Origin: Durusdinium trenchii | Lineage: Eukaryota > Sar > Dinophyceae > Suessiales > Symbiodiniaceae | Direction of reading: 5' to 3' | Length of the DNA stretch: 64,000 nucleotides | Assembly (NCBI GenBank): GCA_963970005.1 | Contig: CAXAMN010026450.1 | Span: 540,827-604,826 of the forward strand | Part shown: positions 33,900-44,908 of the stretch, in pieces | How positions within the stretch are numbered: the stretch's first letter is position 1 | Layout: each line of letters begins with the position of its first letter | Program-made: the position numbers and the translations under genes | Notes under the pieces: model-generated | What the model saw: the letters and a program-made list of their open reading frames with translations, nothing else | Told to the model about the DNA's origin: nothing | Database searches by the model: none

Positions 33900-34575
33900 T
33901 CTTGCGAGCCTTTTGCTAAGTGTGTATCGCCACAGAGCCCCACTGAGGGCTGTGGTGTGATCCCCAGCGAGGGGCGCGGCATGTGCACATAAGGGTGATT
34001 CCTCGGACTGCACGTGATTTTCGTCGGCTCTAGTGTTCTGCTGGAGATTGCTGATCATACGCCGCAGGGCTTACTGAAGCTTTTTCCAAAGAATGACATA
34101 CCATGCTGCTAGGTAGTCATAGGGTGTAGGCTTTGCTGCTACGTATTCATTTTTCGGTTCTTTCCTGCCTGCGGTTGCTCTTCGTTTTCTAGGTCTTTTC
34201 TCGTTTTCTAAAGACTTTTTAGGTGTAACTGAAGCCTTTTAGTCACACGCGCGCCGGTTTCGGCTTCTTGTCAAATGCCTTCCGGCCTGCAACCCCTCCC
34301 CCCCCACCCCACACCCCTTGCACCCTTTGCTTGAGCTTTCCTTCAAGCTTTTTAGGTCGGCGTTTAGGCTCGTTTAGTCAACGCACGCCCTACGTACACC
34401 GCCACTCCCCCTGCAGCCTTTCCTTTCTTTCCTTTACTGTTCTTTCCTCTTTCGTTTGTTTGTTTCTTTTCTTCAGGCTTGTTAGGTTGACTTTCAGGCT
34501 CGTTTAATCAACGCACTTTTTCCGCTTCCCCCCCCTCCCGCGGAGCCAAAACGAGAATGCGCCGATCCGGCCTTT
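33900..34575. other. Intergenic, pyrimidine-rich
   Basis: Nothing coding is supported. A TTTAGGT/CGTTTAGTCAACGCACGC phrase recurs near 34370 and 34500, suggesting a local degenerate duplication. C-rich runs occur at 34298-34312 and 34530-34538. Confidence 0.5.
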
Positions 34576-34688
34576 TGTGTGCGTCAACACCTGTCTCTAA
34601 GGAATTTAACCTGTGTACAAGCAGGGGGCCAGGCAGGATACATCGTCGCCTGGTCAACGAAGCTGGCGATGTATCCGAGGATATGGAA

Positions 34689-36696
34689 CCCTATAGATCA
34701 GCTGAGGTTAAAAACAACCTCTGTGGTTATTTTGTTTCCTGAGGTTAATTCTAACCTCACTGAGGTTATTCTTAAGAATAACATCTGAGGTTATTCTTAA
34801 GAATGCCCTCGCAGTTTCTGCTGTCAAGACACTTGTTTTTGCTCATGCCCCCCCTAACGGCCCCGGAGAATTTCCACATTTTCACCGTTACCCAAGGTGA
34901 TACTACGTTGGGGATGGGGTGGGGTCTGTTAACATTCGCTTGCGCTTGCAAACCAAATTGATGCTACGTTGGGGATGGGGTGGGGATGGGTTGGGGTCTG
35001 TTAACATTCGCTTGCACTTGCAAACCAAGTTGATGCTACGTTGGGAATGGGGTGGGGATGGGGCGGGGTCTGTTAACATTCGCTTTTACTTGCACACCAA
35101 GTTGATGCTACGTTGGGAGATGTTGTGGCACACATGAATCAGAACTACTTGGGGAAGTGAAAGCCTGCATTATTCTTTGCATGGGGAAATGAAGAATGTG
35201 CTATTCTTTGGAAATTTCAATCCCACATATTTGTTTCTCTTCTCTGTGGCATCAGGGTCTGTCATAATTCAGGAAAAGGAACATGAAGAGGAAAAGGAAA
35301 AGGAAAAAACAAGGAAAAGGAAAAGGAAAAAGGAAGAGGAAGATGAAAAAAATACATGGAAACGGAAAAGTTGAAGAGGAAAAGGAAGAGAGAGAGAGAG
35401 AGGAAAAGGAAAGGGAACATTTTTGGGGGGGAGTAGGAAAGTGCGGAATCAAAATCTAAAGACTAAACTGTGGGCAAAAGTTTTTTGGTGAGGAGAGTTG
35501 AGGAAGCAAAATCTAATGCCTAAAACTGTGGACAAAATTTGTTTGGTGAGGAGAGTTGAGGAAACACAATCTAATGACTAAAACTGTGGGCAATCTTTTT
35601 GGGGTGAATGAACGTAAGAAAACATAATCTAATGAATGAAACTGTGGGCAAATTTTTTTTGGGAATCTAATGACTAAAACTGTGGCCAAAACTTTTTGGG
35701 GTGAATGAAAGTGAGGAAACAAAATCTAATGAATAAAGCTGTGGGCAAAGATTTTTGGTGAGGAGAGTTCAGGAAACAAAGTCTAATTACTAAGTCATTA
35801 GATCTGCTTCCTTAATTTCCCTCACCCCAAAAAGATTGTCCACAGTTCTAGTCATTAGATTTTGTTTCCTTTCTCTCACCCAAGAATTTTGTCCACAGTT
35901 TCGGTCATTAGATTTTGTTTCCTGAACTCTCCTCACCAAAAATATGCGCCCACAGTTTTAGTCATTAGATGTTGTTTCCTCAACTCTCCTCACCAAACAA
36001 ATTTTGTCCACAGTTTTAGTCATTAGATTTTGCTTCCTCAACTCTCCTCACCAAGAAACTTTTGCCCACAGTTTAGTCTTTAGATTTTGTTTCCGCACTT
36101 TCCTTCTCACCAAAACAACATGTTCCCTTTCCCGTTCCTATTCCTTTTTTCCTTTTCCTTGTCCTTTTTTAATCTTCCTTTTCCTTTTTCCTTTTCATGT
36201 TCCTTGTTTTTTTCCTTTTCCTTTTCCTCTTCATTTTCCTTTTCCTTTTCCTCGTCCTTTTCTTTTTCCTTTTGTTGTTTTTGTTCCTTTTCCTTTTTTC
36301 CACACATAGAAGACAAGAAAGTTGCAAACATTTTGTGGTTGTTATACATGGAACCCAGGCTAGTCCTTTGCAGTTATGTGTAAGCATTTGGGTTTTTGGC
36401 TGAAATGTTGGAGTTATTTGTAAAGATTTGGAACTTTTTGCTGAAATATTGATGGCTGGCTGTACATTTTTGTTAGCTATTTGACAAACTATTTGATGTT
36501 AATCATACTGGAAGCCCCAAGTTTTCAAATAGATTTCCAATGGTTTTGAGGTTATTCTTAGACATAACCTCAAAGTTATTTTTAAGAATATATAACCTCA
36601 AAAAATAACCTCAAGAACTTGAGGTTATTCAATTGTTGAGGCTATTTTTTTGGAATAACCTCAGAGGTTACTTTAAACCTCAGCTGATCTATAGGG
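34689..36696. mobile_element. 2.0-kb foldback element with terminal inverted repeats
   Basis: The left end reads CCCTATAGATCAGCTGAGGTTA. The right end is its near-perfect complement (AACCTCAGCTGATCTATAGGG). Comparison with the uninterrupted copy shows a 2-bp AA duplication. Sub-terminal AGGTTATTCTTAAGAATA-type repeats occur at both ends. The middle is a large palindrome: units with CTAATGACTAAAACTGTGG at 35450-35790 face their complements at 35790-36090. A purine tract at 35270-35430 faces a pyrimidine tract at 36120-36300. There is no transposase frame, so it is a non-autonomous element. Confidence 0.88.
34900..35125. repeat. Tandem 62-75-bp repeat inside the foldback element
   Basis: Three copies of a unit with TTGATGCTACGTTGGG, GGGGATGGGGYGGGG and TCTGTTAACATTCGCTT run in the left arm only, so they break the arm symmetry. 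Confidence 0.85.
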
Positions 36697-37216
36697 AAAT
36701 GGGACGCCGTTTCCACGTACCTGCAATTTTTTTATCATCCTTGACAGGGCTAGTGCACTTTTGTTAAACCTTCTGTTGAGCCGACCCAGCACTTCCTGCA
36801 GTTGATTCAAGTCAAGGTCTAATTGCGTGTAAAGGTCTACTTGCAGTATATAAACTGGGAGCCTTTAGCTAAGTGTGTGTCAAACCCTGTTCCAAAGGGC
36901 CCTTCTCTCACACACTTCAGACTGTTCACTGGTCACTTTTACTGTAACCATACCTAATATGCAGGGGGTGCCAGGATGCACACTGGAACGAAGATGGCAT
37001 TCGTGAAATCGATCCGGGACGCTGGAGTGATGTACCTGCTTCTGATGCGGTGATCAAAAAACATTGTTTACCTGGTATCCTGCCGCTCTTGGCCCTTTTT
37101 CAAGGTCTGTTTCCAGGTTTTGAGGTCCTCTTTGCACTAGATTGGTGATGCAGTAAAGAGCTAGTGCATAACGAAAGACCACTAAATGTCGCTTTACTGA
37201 GTGACGTTATTTTATA

Positions 37217-37722
37217 TTAACCACTTAGCATATCTCTGATTGTTTTGCAAAATATAAAACACAACAACTACAAAACGCAAAAGCCCAAAAAGCAAAAAAG
37301 CCAAAGCAAAAAACAAATGAACATGCAAACGCGAAAAAACACCAAAAAAAAGCAACAAAGAAGCAAATGCAAAAGCAAAAGCGAAACACAAGTCTCCCCG
37401 AAAGGCGCCAAAACGAAACAACGCAAAGAAAAACGAAACAACGAAAGGCACACAAAAACAACAAAAATACAGGAACGCAGCAACAAATGCGAACAAAAAC
37501 GAAAAAATGCTAAACAATGATGCCCACCAAAATAGGCCGCCACCATTTGTTTTTTCACTTGTTCATTCTTGGATTTGTTATTTGCTTTTTCATTTGCTAT
37601 TTAGTTATTGTTGTTTCATTTGTGTTTTTTGTTTTTTGGATTTGTGTTGTTTTTGATTGTTTGTTTCGTTTATTTTGTTTTTTGATTTTTTCAATATTCT
37701 CAGAGTTAGCCTGGGTCTGGCG
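37217..37722. repeat. 506-bp A-rich dispersed repeat, copy 1
   Basis: It begins TTAACCACTTAGC and ends TCTCAGAGTTAGCCTGGGTC plus TGGCG. It shares these ends, a central CCCGAAAGGCGCCAAAACGA and an identical 506-bp length with the copy at 58.6 kb. The left half is AAAGC/AAAAC-rich and the right half TTTG-rich. The ends are weakly inverted (CAACTCTGA-like against TCAGAGTTAG). The long Phe/Cys or Lys/Gln frames across it are composition artefacts. Confidence 0.8.
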
Positions 37723-37752
37723 AACACAAGCGTTACTTTTTGTTGCGTGTGC

Positions 37753-38046
37753 CTATGTGTGTGGAATCCCTCGCCCACGTCCGATGTTTGAAGTAAGTGC
37801 AGATGTGCCATGGCCATACAGGGCCTGGCTATGGGCACCGCGCTGCCACCATGAGGCTTGAACTCCAGCAGCCTTGGAAGCTGAATCTATGCGCCCACGC
37901 AATCGGCATCTCTTGAAGAGGGGCAAAGGAAACCGTATGTTGTTACAAAATGATAAAAGCATCAAACAGCGCCAGCTTAGCGTTCCCAGCGCCCCACAAC
38001 ACAAATAAGCTCCCAGCGAGCGAGGCATACCCTTATATGCATCCAA
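37753..38046 (-). CDS. Possible coding exon, unknown
   Basis: The minus-strand frame opens with ATG (MDAYKGMPRSLGAYLCCGAL) and is then moderately basic (RLRGRIDSASKAAGVQ). A second frame on the same strand overlaps part of it. No domain recognised. It could be the 5' part of a gene disrupted by the repeat at 37.2-37.7 kb. Confidence 0.3.
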   Translation of the reverse strand: MDAYKGMPRSLGAYLCCGALGTLSWRCLMLLSFCNNIRFPLPLFKRCRLRGRIDSASKAAGVQASWWQRGAHSQALYGHGTSALTSNIGRGRGIPHT

Positions 38047-38130
38047 TGTATCGACGTCAGCTTCTTTTGCCCGGTCTCCATCGATGACCAGGACCTCACA
38101 CGACCAAATCAGCTGCGCTAGACTTGGCGA

Positions 38131-39906
38131 CTACATGTAACGTGCGCATAGCACCTGGTCGAGTGAGAGCTTTTGTACTTCCTCTATGCGGAGGGCATCT
38201 TCAACAACCCTCTCGATCTCTTCAAAAAGAGCCCAAGAGGATCGGTCATCCTCAGCCGTTCAAAACGCTGGAAGCTTAGCTCAGCCGGGCAACCAAATCA
38301 AGTGGGGTAGTTTGGCACCCTCAGCAGTCCAATGTCACAATCAATGCGTCACAGGCACTTTCAATCTCTCTGAGCTGTCCCGAATCACGCGAATTGCCTT
38401 CGCCCAATCCTTTCTCAGAAAGTCAAAGCCGCCAGTTGCCTGGATTGTGAGTCCGAATGCTAGGTTGGCCAACAAGCAAGGCGGTGTTTACTGAGTCCAG
38501 CCATCACAAATCCAAGTGACACGAATTTCACAAACCGAACCATGGACTAGCGCTTGGAAGATTATAGGGGCACTTTGTCCTATTTGTTCCTGACATTCCG
38601 GCCAATCAAATGCTGCTCAGTATAAGTATAAAACAAAAATATATATACAGTATACACTAAACTGTACAGTATACAAACCCTCGAGTCATCTGGCCTCCAA
38701 GGGCACAAAGGAGGCTCGCTTTAGCAAAGTGGGCGAGTCTCCTTGGTTCGCTTGCGCGCAACCCTAGGTGCGCTTAAGCAGCATGTCACTGTGGGCTAGT
38801 GTGGTCACAATCCTCTCACGCCAAATGTGGCGAATGTTAAGTCCACTGAACTCCTGGAGTGAAGTGCACTTTTGGGTGTACTGTGACACCGTGGTGTTTT
38901 GTGACCTGCTCACCTCACGCAGCTATTGGGGTGATGTGCAATTGTCGAATCGCACACCCTGCGCACAGCCCATTGGCACATAGTGCGCGCCTCACTCAGA
39001 CTTGCCATCCTGCGCTCACAGGGCAAGTTTCTCACGCATTCCCGCAAGAACAAAGCATCTTGCACACCACAGCTTGAGGATTGATTCTTTTCGCCCGTAG
39101 CTTCGGTGTTGCTGCAGATGGGGTAAAGGAAGGGCAAGACGAGTTTGCTGCAGTGTAATCGATCCACGCAGTCAATCAGGATGACAGGGATGAAGTTCTT
39201 CTGCATCAGAAGCGACGGCTGCGAATGTAGAGAAATCAGAGAAGCCTGCATTGTTTACTAGCGTCAGGCTGAACTATGTCATTGCAAGCATTGAACCCTT
39301 AACAGAGACATGCTCTACGGTGAGTGGTTGCTTCCTGGTGGGTCTTTGCTGTACTTTGGGTTGCAGGCGTAGAGATGTAGAATATTTTGCGTGATTCCAG
39401 ACGCTGCGTAAACTTTGTGAGTATATCCTTTCGAAGTGTGTAGCATCTCTATGCCGCGTAGGTCTCCAGACTGGCAACGAACGATTGCTGCGCGAGGCGG
39501 TAAGTCACAGTATAGGGACACATGATCAAACTTCAGTGATGCTTTATTGAAAACCCACGTCGGGGGGGGTAGCTGGCTGACGTCAGCTACAACTCTGCAA
39601 TATTAGTTTTGTAAGCCACACCCATCCATGAGTGTCTGCGCTATCGAACTCAAATCGAATGTCTTTGAGTGCATTGCGTGGCAAAGTCAACGCGTGCGTT
39701 GTGCTGGCAATGGTTGTCGCATATCTGAAGGTAGTTAACATCGCTCTGCTGCGCCACCACAGCAGGGTCGTCATCTGTGCTTGCACCCCGCGCGAACAGG
39801 AAATGTCTGCAGCATGTAGGTGCATCGGATGTTCTGTGTATACTTGGAAGCTTTGATGCTTGCCTGTGGGTAGGGATGCAGTGTTTTGCTCAATCGTGGG
39901 GTCCAT
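38131..39906 (-). CDS. Unrecognised multi-exon gene
   Basis: Coding blocks on the minus strand: about 39760-39583 (RNALKDIRFEFDSADTHGW), about 39490-39320 (LRGIEMLHTSKGYTHKVYAA), about 39251-39100 (KNFIPVILIDCVDRLHCSKL) and about 38938-38768 (LQEFSGLNIRHIWRERIVTT). Two exons were resolved exactly. 38439-38353 (ATGGFDFLRKDWAKAIRVIR) begins CCAG|GCA and ends with a GT donor. 38250-38131 (RSSWALFEEIERVVEDALRI) begins GAG|GAT and ends in TAG. The last two join in phase. The protein is globular and charged. No family identified. Confidence 0.5.
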
Positions 39907-40099
39907 TGCACATGTGGCTGGTGCCGGGTTTGGCCCTCAGCCACCTTCCACGTGTATACTACCCATTGATTTAAGACACGTACAAGTGCGGGCTTCGCCG
40001 TCTGGCACGCGTGGAGCAAGTTCAACAACAAGCTACGCTGGGGACGATGTTCTGGAAGCTTTTGCCACCATGAACGCAACCAATGTCTATCCGAAAGCT

Positions 40100-40845
40100 C
40101 TTCTTCACTTTTTGCACCATCAAGCCACGTGGAAATTCAGCTTCTATCCTGCAGAACACTATAGCGCAGGCACGGTGGTGCACACGGTTCTGCAGTTATA
40201 CAGTTCAAGCAGCGATGCTACATGGACAGAGCGGCAGCAGTGTAGCGATCTTTCAAGCAGTAGCAGCAGCGATGATCATAATTTACCCCTCGCACGAATA
40301 GTATGCGAACTGAGTGGCGAAAAAAGCGCGAGCTTCTCAAATTCTCTGTGCAATATATGTTCGCCCCCCTACTCATCACATTCATCCTCCTGCTGTGCTT
40401 TCGGGCCACCCTGTCGTCATCTGTCATCTAGATTCTGCTTCTTCTTCTGCTTATGACTCTGCTGCTTATTCTTTGCTGCAGCATTTTTTGTGCGGCTGTT
40501 TCATTGTTCTTCTGTTTCTTCGTTGCGCTCATTCTTCTTCTCCTCCCTTATCCTGCTTGCTCTGCACCTTCATGTTCTTCTTACTCTGCCTTTTTCCTGC
40601 TGCTTCTTCTGCTTGTGACTCCGCTGCTTAAATATTATTCTGCTGCTGCTGCTGCTGGTTGTTCGCGCAGCTGTTTCTTCTTCTTCTTCTTCTTCTGCTG
40701 CTGCTGCTGCTGCTGCTTCGACCTTTTATCTTCTCCTACTGCTTCGCTTTCTCCTGCCTTCTCTTTCTCCTTCTTCTTCTCTTCCTTTGGTTGTGCTTAT
40801 TTGTCTTCTTCGTTGATCTTTTCTTGTATATATTCATTATTATTT
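40100..40845. other. CT-rich, (CTT/CTG)n low-complexity stretch
   Basis: Pyrimidine-rich DNA with (TTC)n and (CTG)n runs, densest at 40440-40845. It gives Ser/Cys/Leu/Phe-rich plus-strand frames, including a 198-codon one starting at 39860. None has credible coding character beyond about 40330. It forms the left flank of the hAT-like element. Confidence 0.8.
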
Positions 40846-42553
40846 CAGAAAGGGTGGCCATGGGGCCTGGGTTTTGGTTTTCCATACATTTTCATAAATA
40901 TTAGGTAAATGCATCAGTGCCACAATCAAAACCAAAAACCCCTGATAAATATGCATAAAGGATAAAAAACACATAAGAAAAAGCCAAAAAGAACTAAAAA
41001 CCATGGGAAAACAAAAAAACTAAAAAAACAATTCTGGAAGACTCTTGGCTGGACCCCCCAAAATCAGAAAAACCAAAAAAAAAACCTTGGGAAAAAAAAA
41101 CAATTCTCAGAGACTCTTGGCTGGACCCCCTTTTCCTCAAGACTTCCCCAGAATTGTTTTTTTTTGTTTTCCCAAGGTTTTTTTGGTTTTCTGATTCTTC
41201 TGATTTTGGGGGGTCCAAGCAAGAGTCTCTCAGAATTGTTTTTGTGTTTTTTGTGTTTTCTCAAGGTTTTTTGGTTTAGCATCTGAGCTTACTTCTCACC
41301 TCAAGGCATCTGTTCTTTTTGCTTACATCTGAAACCGTCTGAGCTCAACACTTCCTTTGTCCTTGTCCAAATCTCCATATACAAGTCTGAGTGCATTAAC
41401 TGCTGACTGGTATCAATGCGGTTGCCACTTGCATTTCCAAACAGCTTGACATGCAGTTGCGAGGACGCTCTGTCCTTTACATGAAACGGTTGGAAATCTT
41501 TGCGAGCGTAATTCTGTGTTTGTAGCTCAAGCGTTTACATCTTATTCTGGCGAACTTCTAATTGTAATTTCAATTCCTTTCTAATTCAACTCTCATCTAA
41601 TTTCAATTAGGCTATAGTTATAGTTCAATACAAGTTTAGTTAAAATTTGGTTTTACTTCAGTTCTATCTTAGCTCTAACTCACATCCATTTTAATTCTAC
41701 CTAATTCTATTCTAGCTCTAGTCTATTTAGTTTAAGAAAACACATGCTACAAAACCTCGTGTTTTACAGTATTTTTTGCCCTGGAAGTGCTGGGAACAAG
41801 ACTAAAACTCTTTTTTGAAGTAAATAGTTAGATTTATTTATTGTCAGTAATCACTGGAGATAATATATACATATTAAACATGTTTTATGTACAAGCTTCT
41901 AATTCAAGAGCTTCCCTCTAGATCTCTGGGGACGATCATTTCTACAATAAAACTATATAAGCTTTCCTTTCAAAAGCTTTCCTCTGGATCTCTGGAAATG
42001 GTAATGTCAATTGAAACATGCTATATATCAATAAATAAGTCTTTCTTTCCAGAGCTTTCCTTTCATGAAGACACATATAGGGATATCTACTTTCCCAGAG
42101 ATCCTGAGGAAAGCTTTGAAAATGCAAGCTCTTGCCCGCAGAAATCTAGAAGAAAGCTTTTAACATACAAGGTTTCTATATGGTTGTGTAAATCTAAACG
42201 TGATTATCTGCAGAGATCTATAAAGAATCTTTTGTAACATAAAAGAGTCTATACACAATCTTTCCAAATCTAAACATAATTATAAGCAGAGATCTAGAGG
42301 ACAATTGTTAGAACGACCACTTTTATGGCCTGCTTCTTTTCTAATTATCTTGTTCAAACCATCTGAATGACTGATTGCTGCTTCCAAAACAATAAAATTA
42401 TCCTGACTCAGGAATACATACGTAATATCTTTGTTCATATAGAGTGAGAGCAAGAATAGATATGTGTGTTTATATGGAGAGGGGCTGCCACTAAAGCATG
42501 TACCTAAAATTTTAGGGAAAACCAAAACCCAGGCCCCATGACCACCCGCTCTC
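40846..42553. mobile_element. 1.7-kb hAT-like non-autonomous element
   Basis: The left end reads CAGAAAGGGTGGCCATGGGG and continues CCTGGGTTTTGGTTTTCC. The right end is its inverted complement (GGAAAACCAAAACCCAGG, then CCCCATGACCACCC and GCTCTC). TATTATTT flanks both sides exactly (40838-40845 and 42554-42561), consistent with an 8-bp target duplication. CAG-starting ends and 8-bp duplications are characteristic of hAT elements. No transposase frame is present. Internally it holds a (CCAAAA)-type inverted repeat at about 40985-41290 and AT-rich repeats with CTTTCCTCTRGATCTCTGG at 41890-42300. The AT-rich duplication could be coincidental. Confidence 0.75.
40985..41290. repeat. Inverted repeat inside the hAT-like element
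   Basis: CAATTCTCAGAGACTCTTGG with an adjoining CTGGACCCCC and A-rich arms faces CAAGAGTCTCTCAGAATTG and GGGGGGTCC, with complementary AACCTTGGGAAAA and TTTTCCCAAGGTT segments. It could fold into a long hairpin. Confidence 0.8.
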
Positions 42554-42619
42554 TATTATTTTCTGTTCTTCTTCTTCTTCTTCTTCCTGTGCCTCTTCTC
42601 CTTCTTGAATTCGATATTC

Positions 42620-42665
42620 GGCCCCGGATGGCCGTGGCCGGCCGGCCACGACCACGGCCGGAAAC
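42620..42665. other. GC-rich palindrome
   Basis: CCGTGGCCGGCCGGCCACG, followed by ACCACGGCCGG, forms overlapping perfect palindromes in otherwise AT-rich DNA just outside the right end of the hAT-like element. Confidence 0.7.
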
Positions 42666-42885
42666 CAAAGAAATCTAGTGCACCAGCTTACTATAGACAC
42701 ATCCACTCCATGCTAAATGATGCAAAATGCATCCGTTTCCACATTCTAGTCAGGCACTCCTATTCGTACACCGGTAAGATTTCACGCATTTCATCAAGTT
42801 TCTTGCAAAGACTTCCCCTAGGTCATACTGACTTATATCATATATCTACATTGAGTCAAACCATATAGAGAGTAATTATATAGCT

Positions 42886-43815
42886 TCAAGTCTTTGCCAT
42901 CTCTTTCTTGAAGGGGTCGAAGAGCCAGCAGGCAACCTCAAAAAGCTTAAGTTGACTCAGTTGACATCCAATGCCAAGCATCTCATTCCGAGGCGGCGCA
43001 TGAGATCAACAACGCTGCGACGTGATTCTGGGTTTACACCTTTCGGTGGGTCTGCAACAAAGCGCAGGGCGTCAGAAGGCCAACCTGCCGCAAGGCTGGC
43101 CGTCTTGAGTGGAGCCGGACGTAACAACCAAACACATCAAGAAACCACAAGAATCGAAACTTCACCTTTGCCCCTGCATGAGGCTCAGTCAGGAGGGCCT
43201 TTCATCATGGCTTTCTGTGATTCTGGTGGTCCCGACAGGACGAACTGATACCTCTTCAGTGGTTGCCAAGTCCTGACAAAAGGGATGCCAGGCGCCATAT
43301 GCCCTAGAAGTCGCATCAAAACGCTAGGAAACAGGTGCAGACTATTGACTCATGGTTAATGAAAACTTGGATCCAAACCCATCTGCGGCTTGAATAAAGC
43401 GCACATCAGAGAGTCCGTCACGGATCATCTCCTCAAGCTAAGCCCATTAAGACTCATGCGGCGTGTCCGGATACTCCCAACAAGTTTGTAGGAATCTTCC
43501 TATCCACAAAATTGTACATTTAAACCGCCCTTGCCATCCATATGAAATCAAACCCGAAGGCTGCAGCGCCAAGGATCCAAAGACTCCGATGTTTCCGTAA
43601 ATTCCTAGACAGGTGGCGGGTTGCAGCCTCCGTGCCATGCTTGTAGTTCATTTTCAAACCAGAAGAACTCACCACACAAAGTATCGCAGTTGCAGCCACA
43701 GTTGGTCTTCGAACTGTCCTGAGGATTTTCATTCCAATCATTTGCATCTTCCTCCCGTCGATGTTGCTCCTCTTCAATCTCGTTCTTCACACGCAGGGCA
43801 ATCCGTGATAACATC
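42886..43815 (-). CDS. Unrecognised multi-exon gene
   Basis: Minus-strand blocks: 43814 to about 43700 (charged, RVKNEIEEEQHRREEDAND, then Cys-rich); 43440 to about 43365 (MIRDGLSDVRFIQAADGFGS), a strong exon lacking a start; about 43325-43260 (VLMRLLGHMAPGIPFVRTW); about 43035-42960 (RRSVVDLMRRLGMRCLALD); and a terminal block ending FDPFKKEMAKT and TGA at 42886. The blocks are protein-like and consistently oriented, but junctions were not fixed. No family recognised. Confidence 0.48.
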
Positions 43816-44097
43816 CTGAGCTGGTTTGGGCAATCTTGTGGCGTCGGGTGGTCTCAACCATTGGCAAACATCTATATGTATTGGCCATTATTACTATTTT
43901 TACATATATAGATAAACATTCAAAGCAGGCCTGTCATCAAGAACGACTCTCAGGTAACACATCCGATGTGAAAGACTGCAAAATTATCCCTGGACACTTG
44001 TGGCAGAGTTAGTCAGTCATACCGTCATACCAGTTATAGTCAGTCAACTGATGTCAACATAGGTCAACCGTATGTTAACAATCAACATTGACAGCTG

Positions 44098-44556
44098 CTA
44101 CACTAGAGAGTGTTGGCTGAGCTTGTTGTTCAAATGCACAGATCTCATCTGAAAGTGTTCATCGCAAACAAGAGGCTGGCCAACGAAGCCAGTCACTCCC
44201 GAAGACTTGCCCTTCTCAATCCTCCTAAATCGCTTGAAATCCAAAGAAGCTGCAGAAGCAGGTGAGCATGCTGGTGCTGCCAGGTTCTCAAAACACACAC
44301 ACACACAGGATGCGTGCAAACAGGAGGCTGTTGGTCTATGGCCTTGAAGACACATATGTAATCCGATACTCCGAGCTCTTCCTGACAGCATCTGATACAA
44401 AGCGTCTCTCTCTCTCTCTCCCTCTGAATGGGGAGCCATGAATAAGAAGAACTTTGTGAAGCCCAAACTGTGGGAACAACAGCGAGACTGGCAAATAGCT
44501 AGGTGAAGGCAATCCAGATCTTGGAATACTGAAGGAAGAAACGAAAAGCTCACCAC
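44098..44556 (-). CDS. Possible coding region interrupted by microsatellites
   Basis: A 152-codon minus-strand frame contains SLDFKRFRRIEKGKSSGVTG and GFTKFFLFMAPHSEG. (CT)n and (CA)n microsatellites inside it encode ERERE and VCVCV, so part is probably intronic. It may belong to the same transcript as the membrane protein starting at 45229. Confidence 0.38.
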   Translation of the reverse strand: MVSFSFLPSVFQDLDCLHLAICQSRCCSHSLGFTKFFLFMAPHSEGERERDALYQMLSGRARSIGLHMCLQGHRPTASCLHASCVCVCFENLAAPACSPASAASLDFKRFRRIEKGKSSGVTGFVGQPLVCDEHFQMRSVHLNNKLSQHSLV

Positions 44557-44908
44557 AACATCGTACTCTGCCCTGACTCAGATTGAATCTCTCTCTATAT
44601 AAATTTATAGGTTATATATATATACTCCGATTGAAATGTCAAGGCAAGTTCTTTTTAATCATGGCTTGGGGTTTTCACAAACATGGATCTTCTGGAATGC
44701 CCATGCACTTGAACCTGGAAACAAGTGCACATTGCAATTGGTACCGTTGTCACCGTTGTCACATTAGATGTTCCGCAATGTTCCGCCAACCTGACTCTGC
44801 ACCAGCGACGGCATCTATCCCATCCTGGATTCCATAGCGGCCGAGCAGTTCATGGAGGTTGGACCTGGCTCCTGGCAAGACTTCCTTTCCACTCACCACC
44901 AAAAATGC

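Larger units (their letters stand above)
34582..36860. repeat. Duplicated exon-pair segment, copy split by an insertion
   Basis: This is the second copy of the 33.6-33.9 kb segment. Its halves, 34582-34688 and 36697 to about 36860, are separated by a 2.0-kb foldback element. The interruption falls about 17 nt into the second exon (minus-strand sense), so this copy is probably non-functional unless the insert is spliced out. Confidence 0.88.

Noticed and set aside
35177-36403. Lys/Glu-rich and Phe/Ser-rich frames
   Set aside because: They translate the purine and pyrimidine tracts of the foldback element and are mirror images of each other.
37212-37861. Phe/Cys-rich and Lys/Gln/Asn-rich frames around 37.2-37.8 kb (similar at 58.6-58.9 kb)
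   Set aside because: Artefacts of the A-rich/T-rich 506-bp repeat. The similarity between loci is DNA-level repeat identity, not a gene family.
39860-40456. 198-codon plus-strand open frame, one of the longest on that strand
   Set aside because: Its second half is Ser/Cys/Phe-rich translation of a CTT/CTG low-complexity tract, and the first half overlaps better-supported minus-strand coding blocks. No domain.
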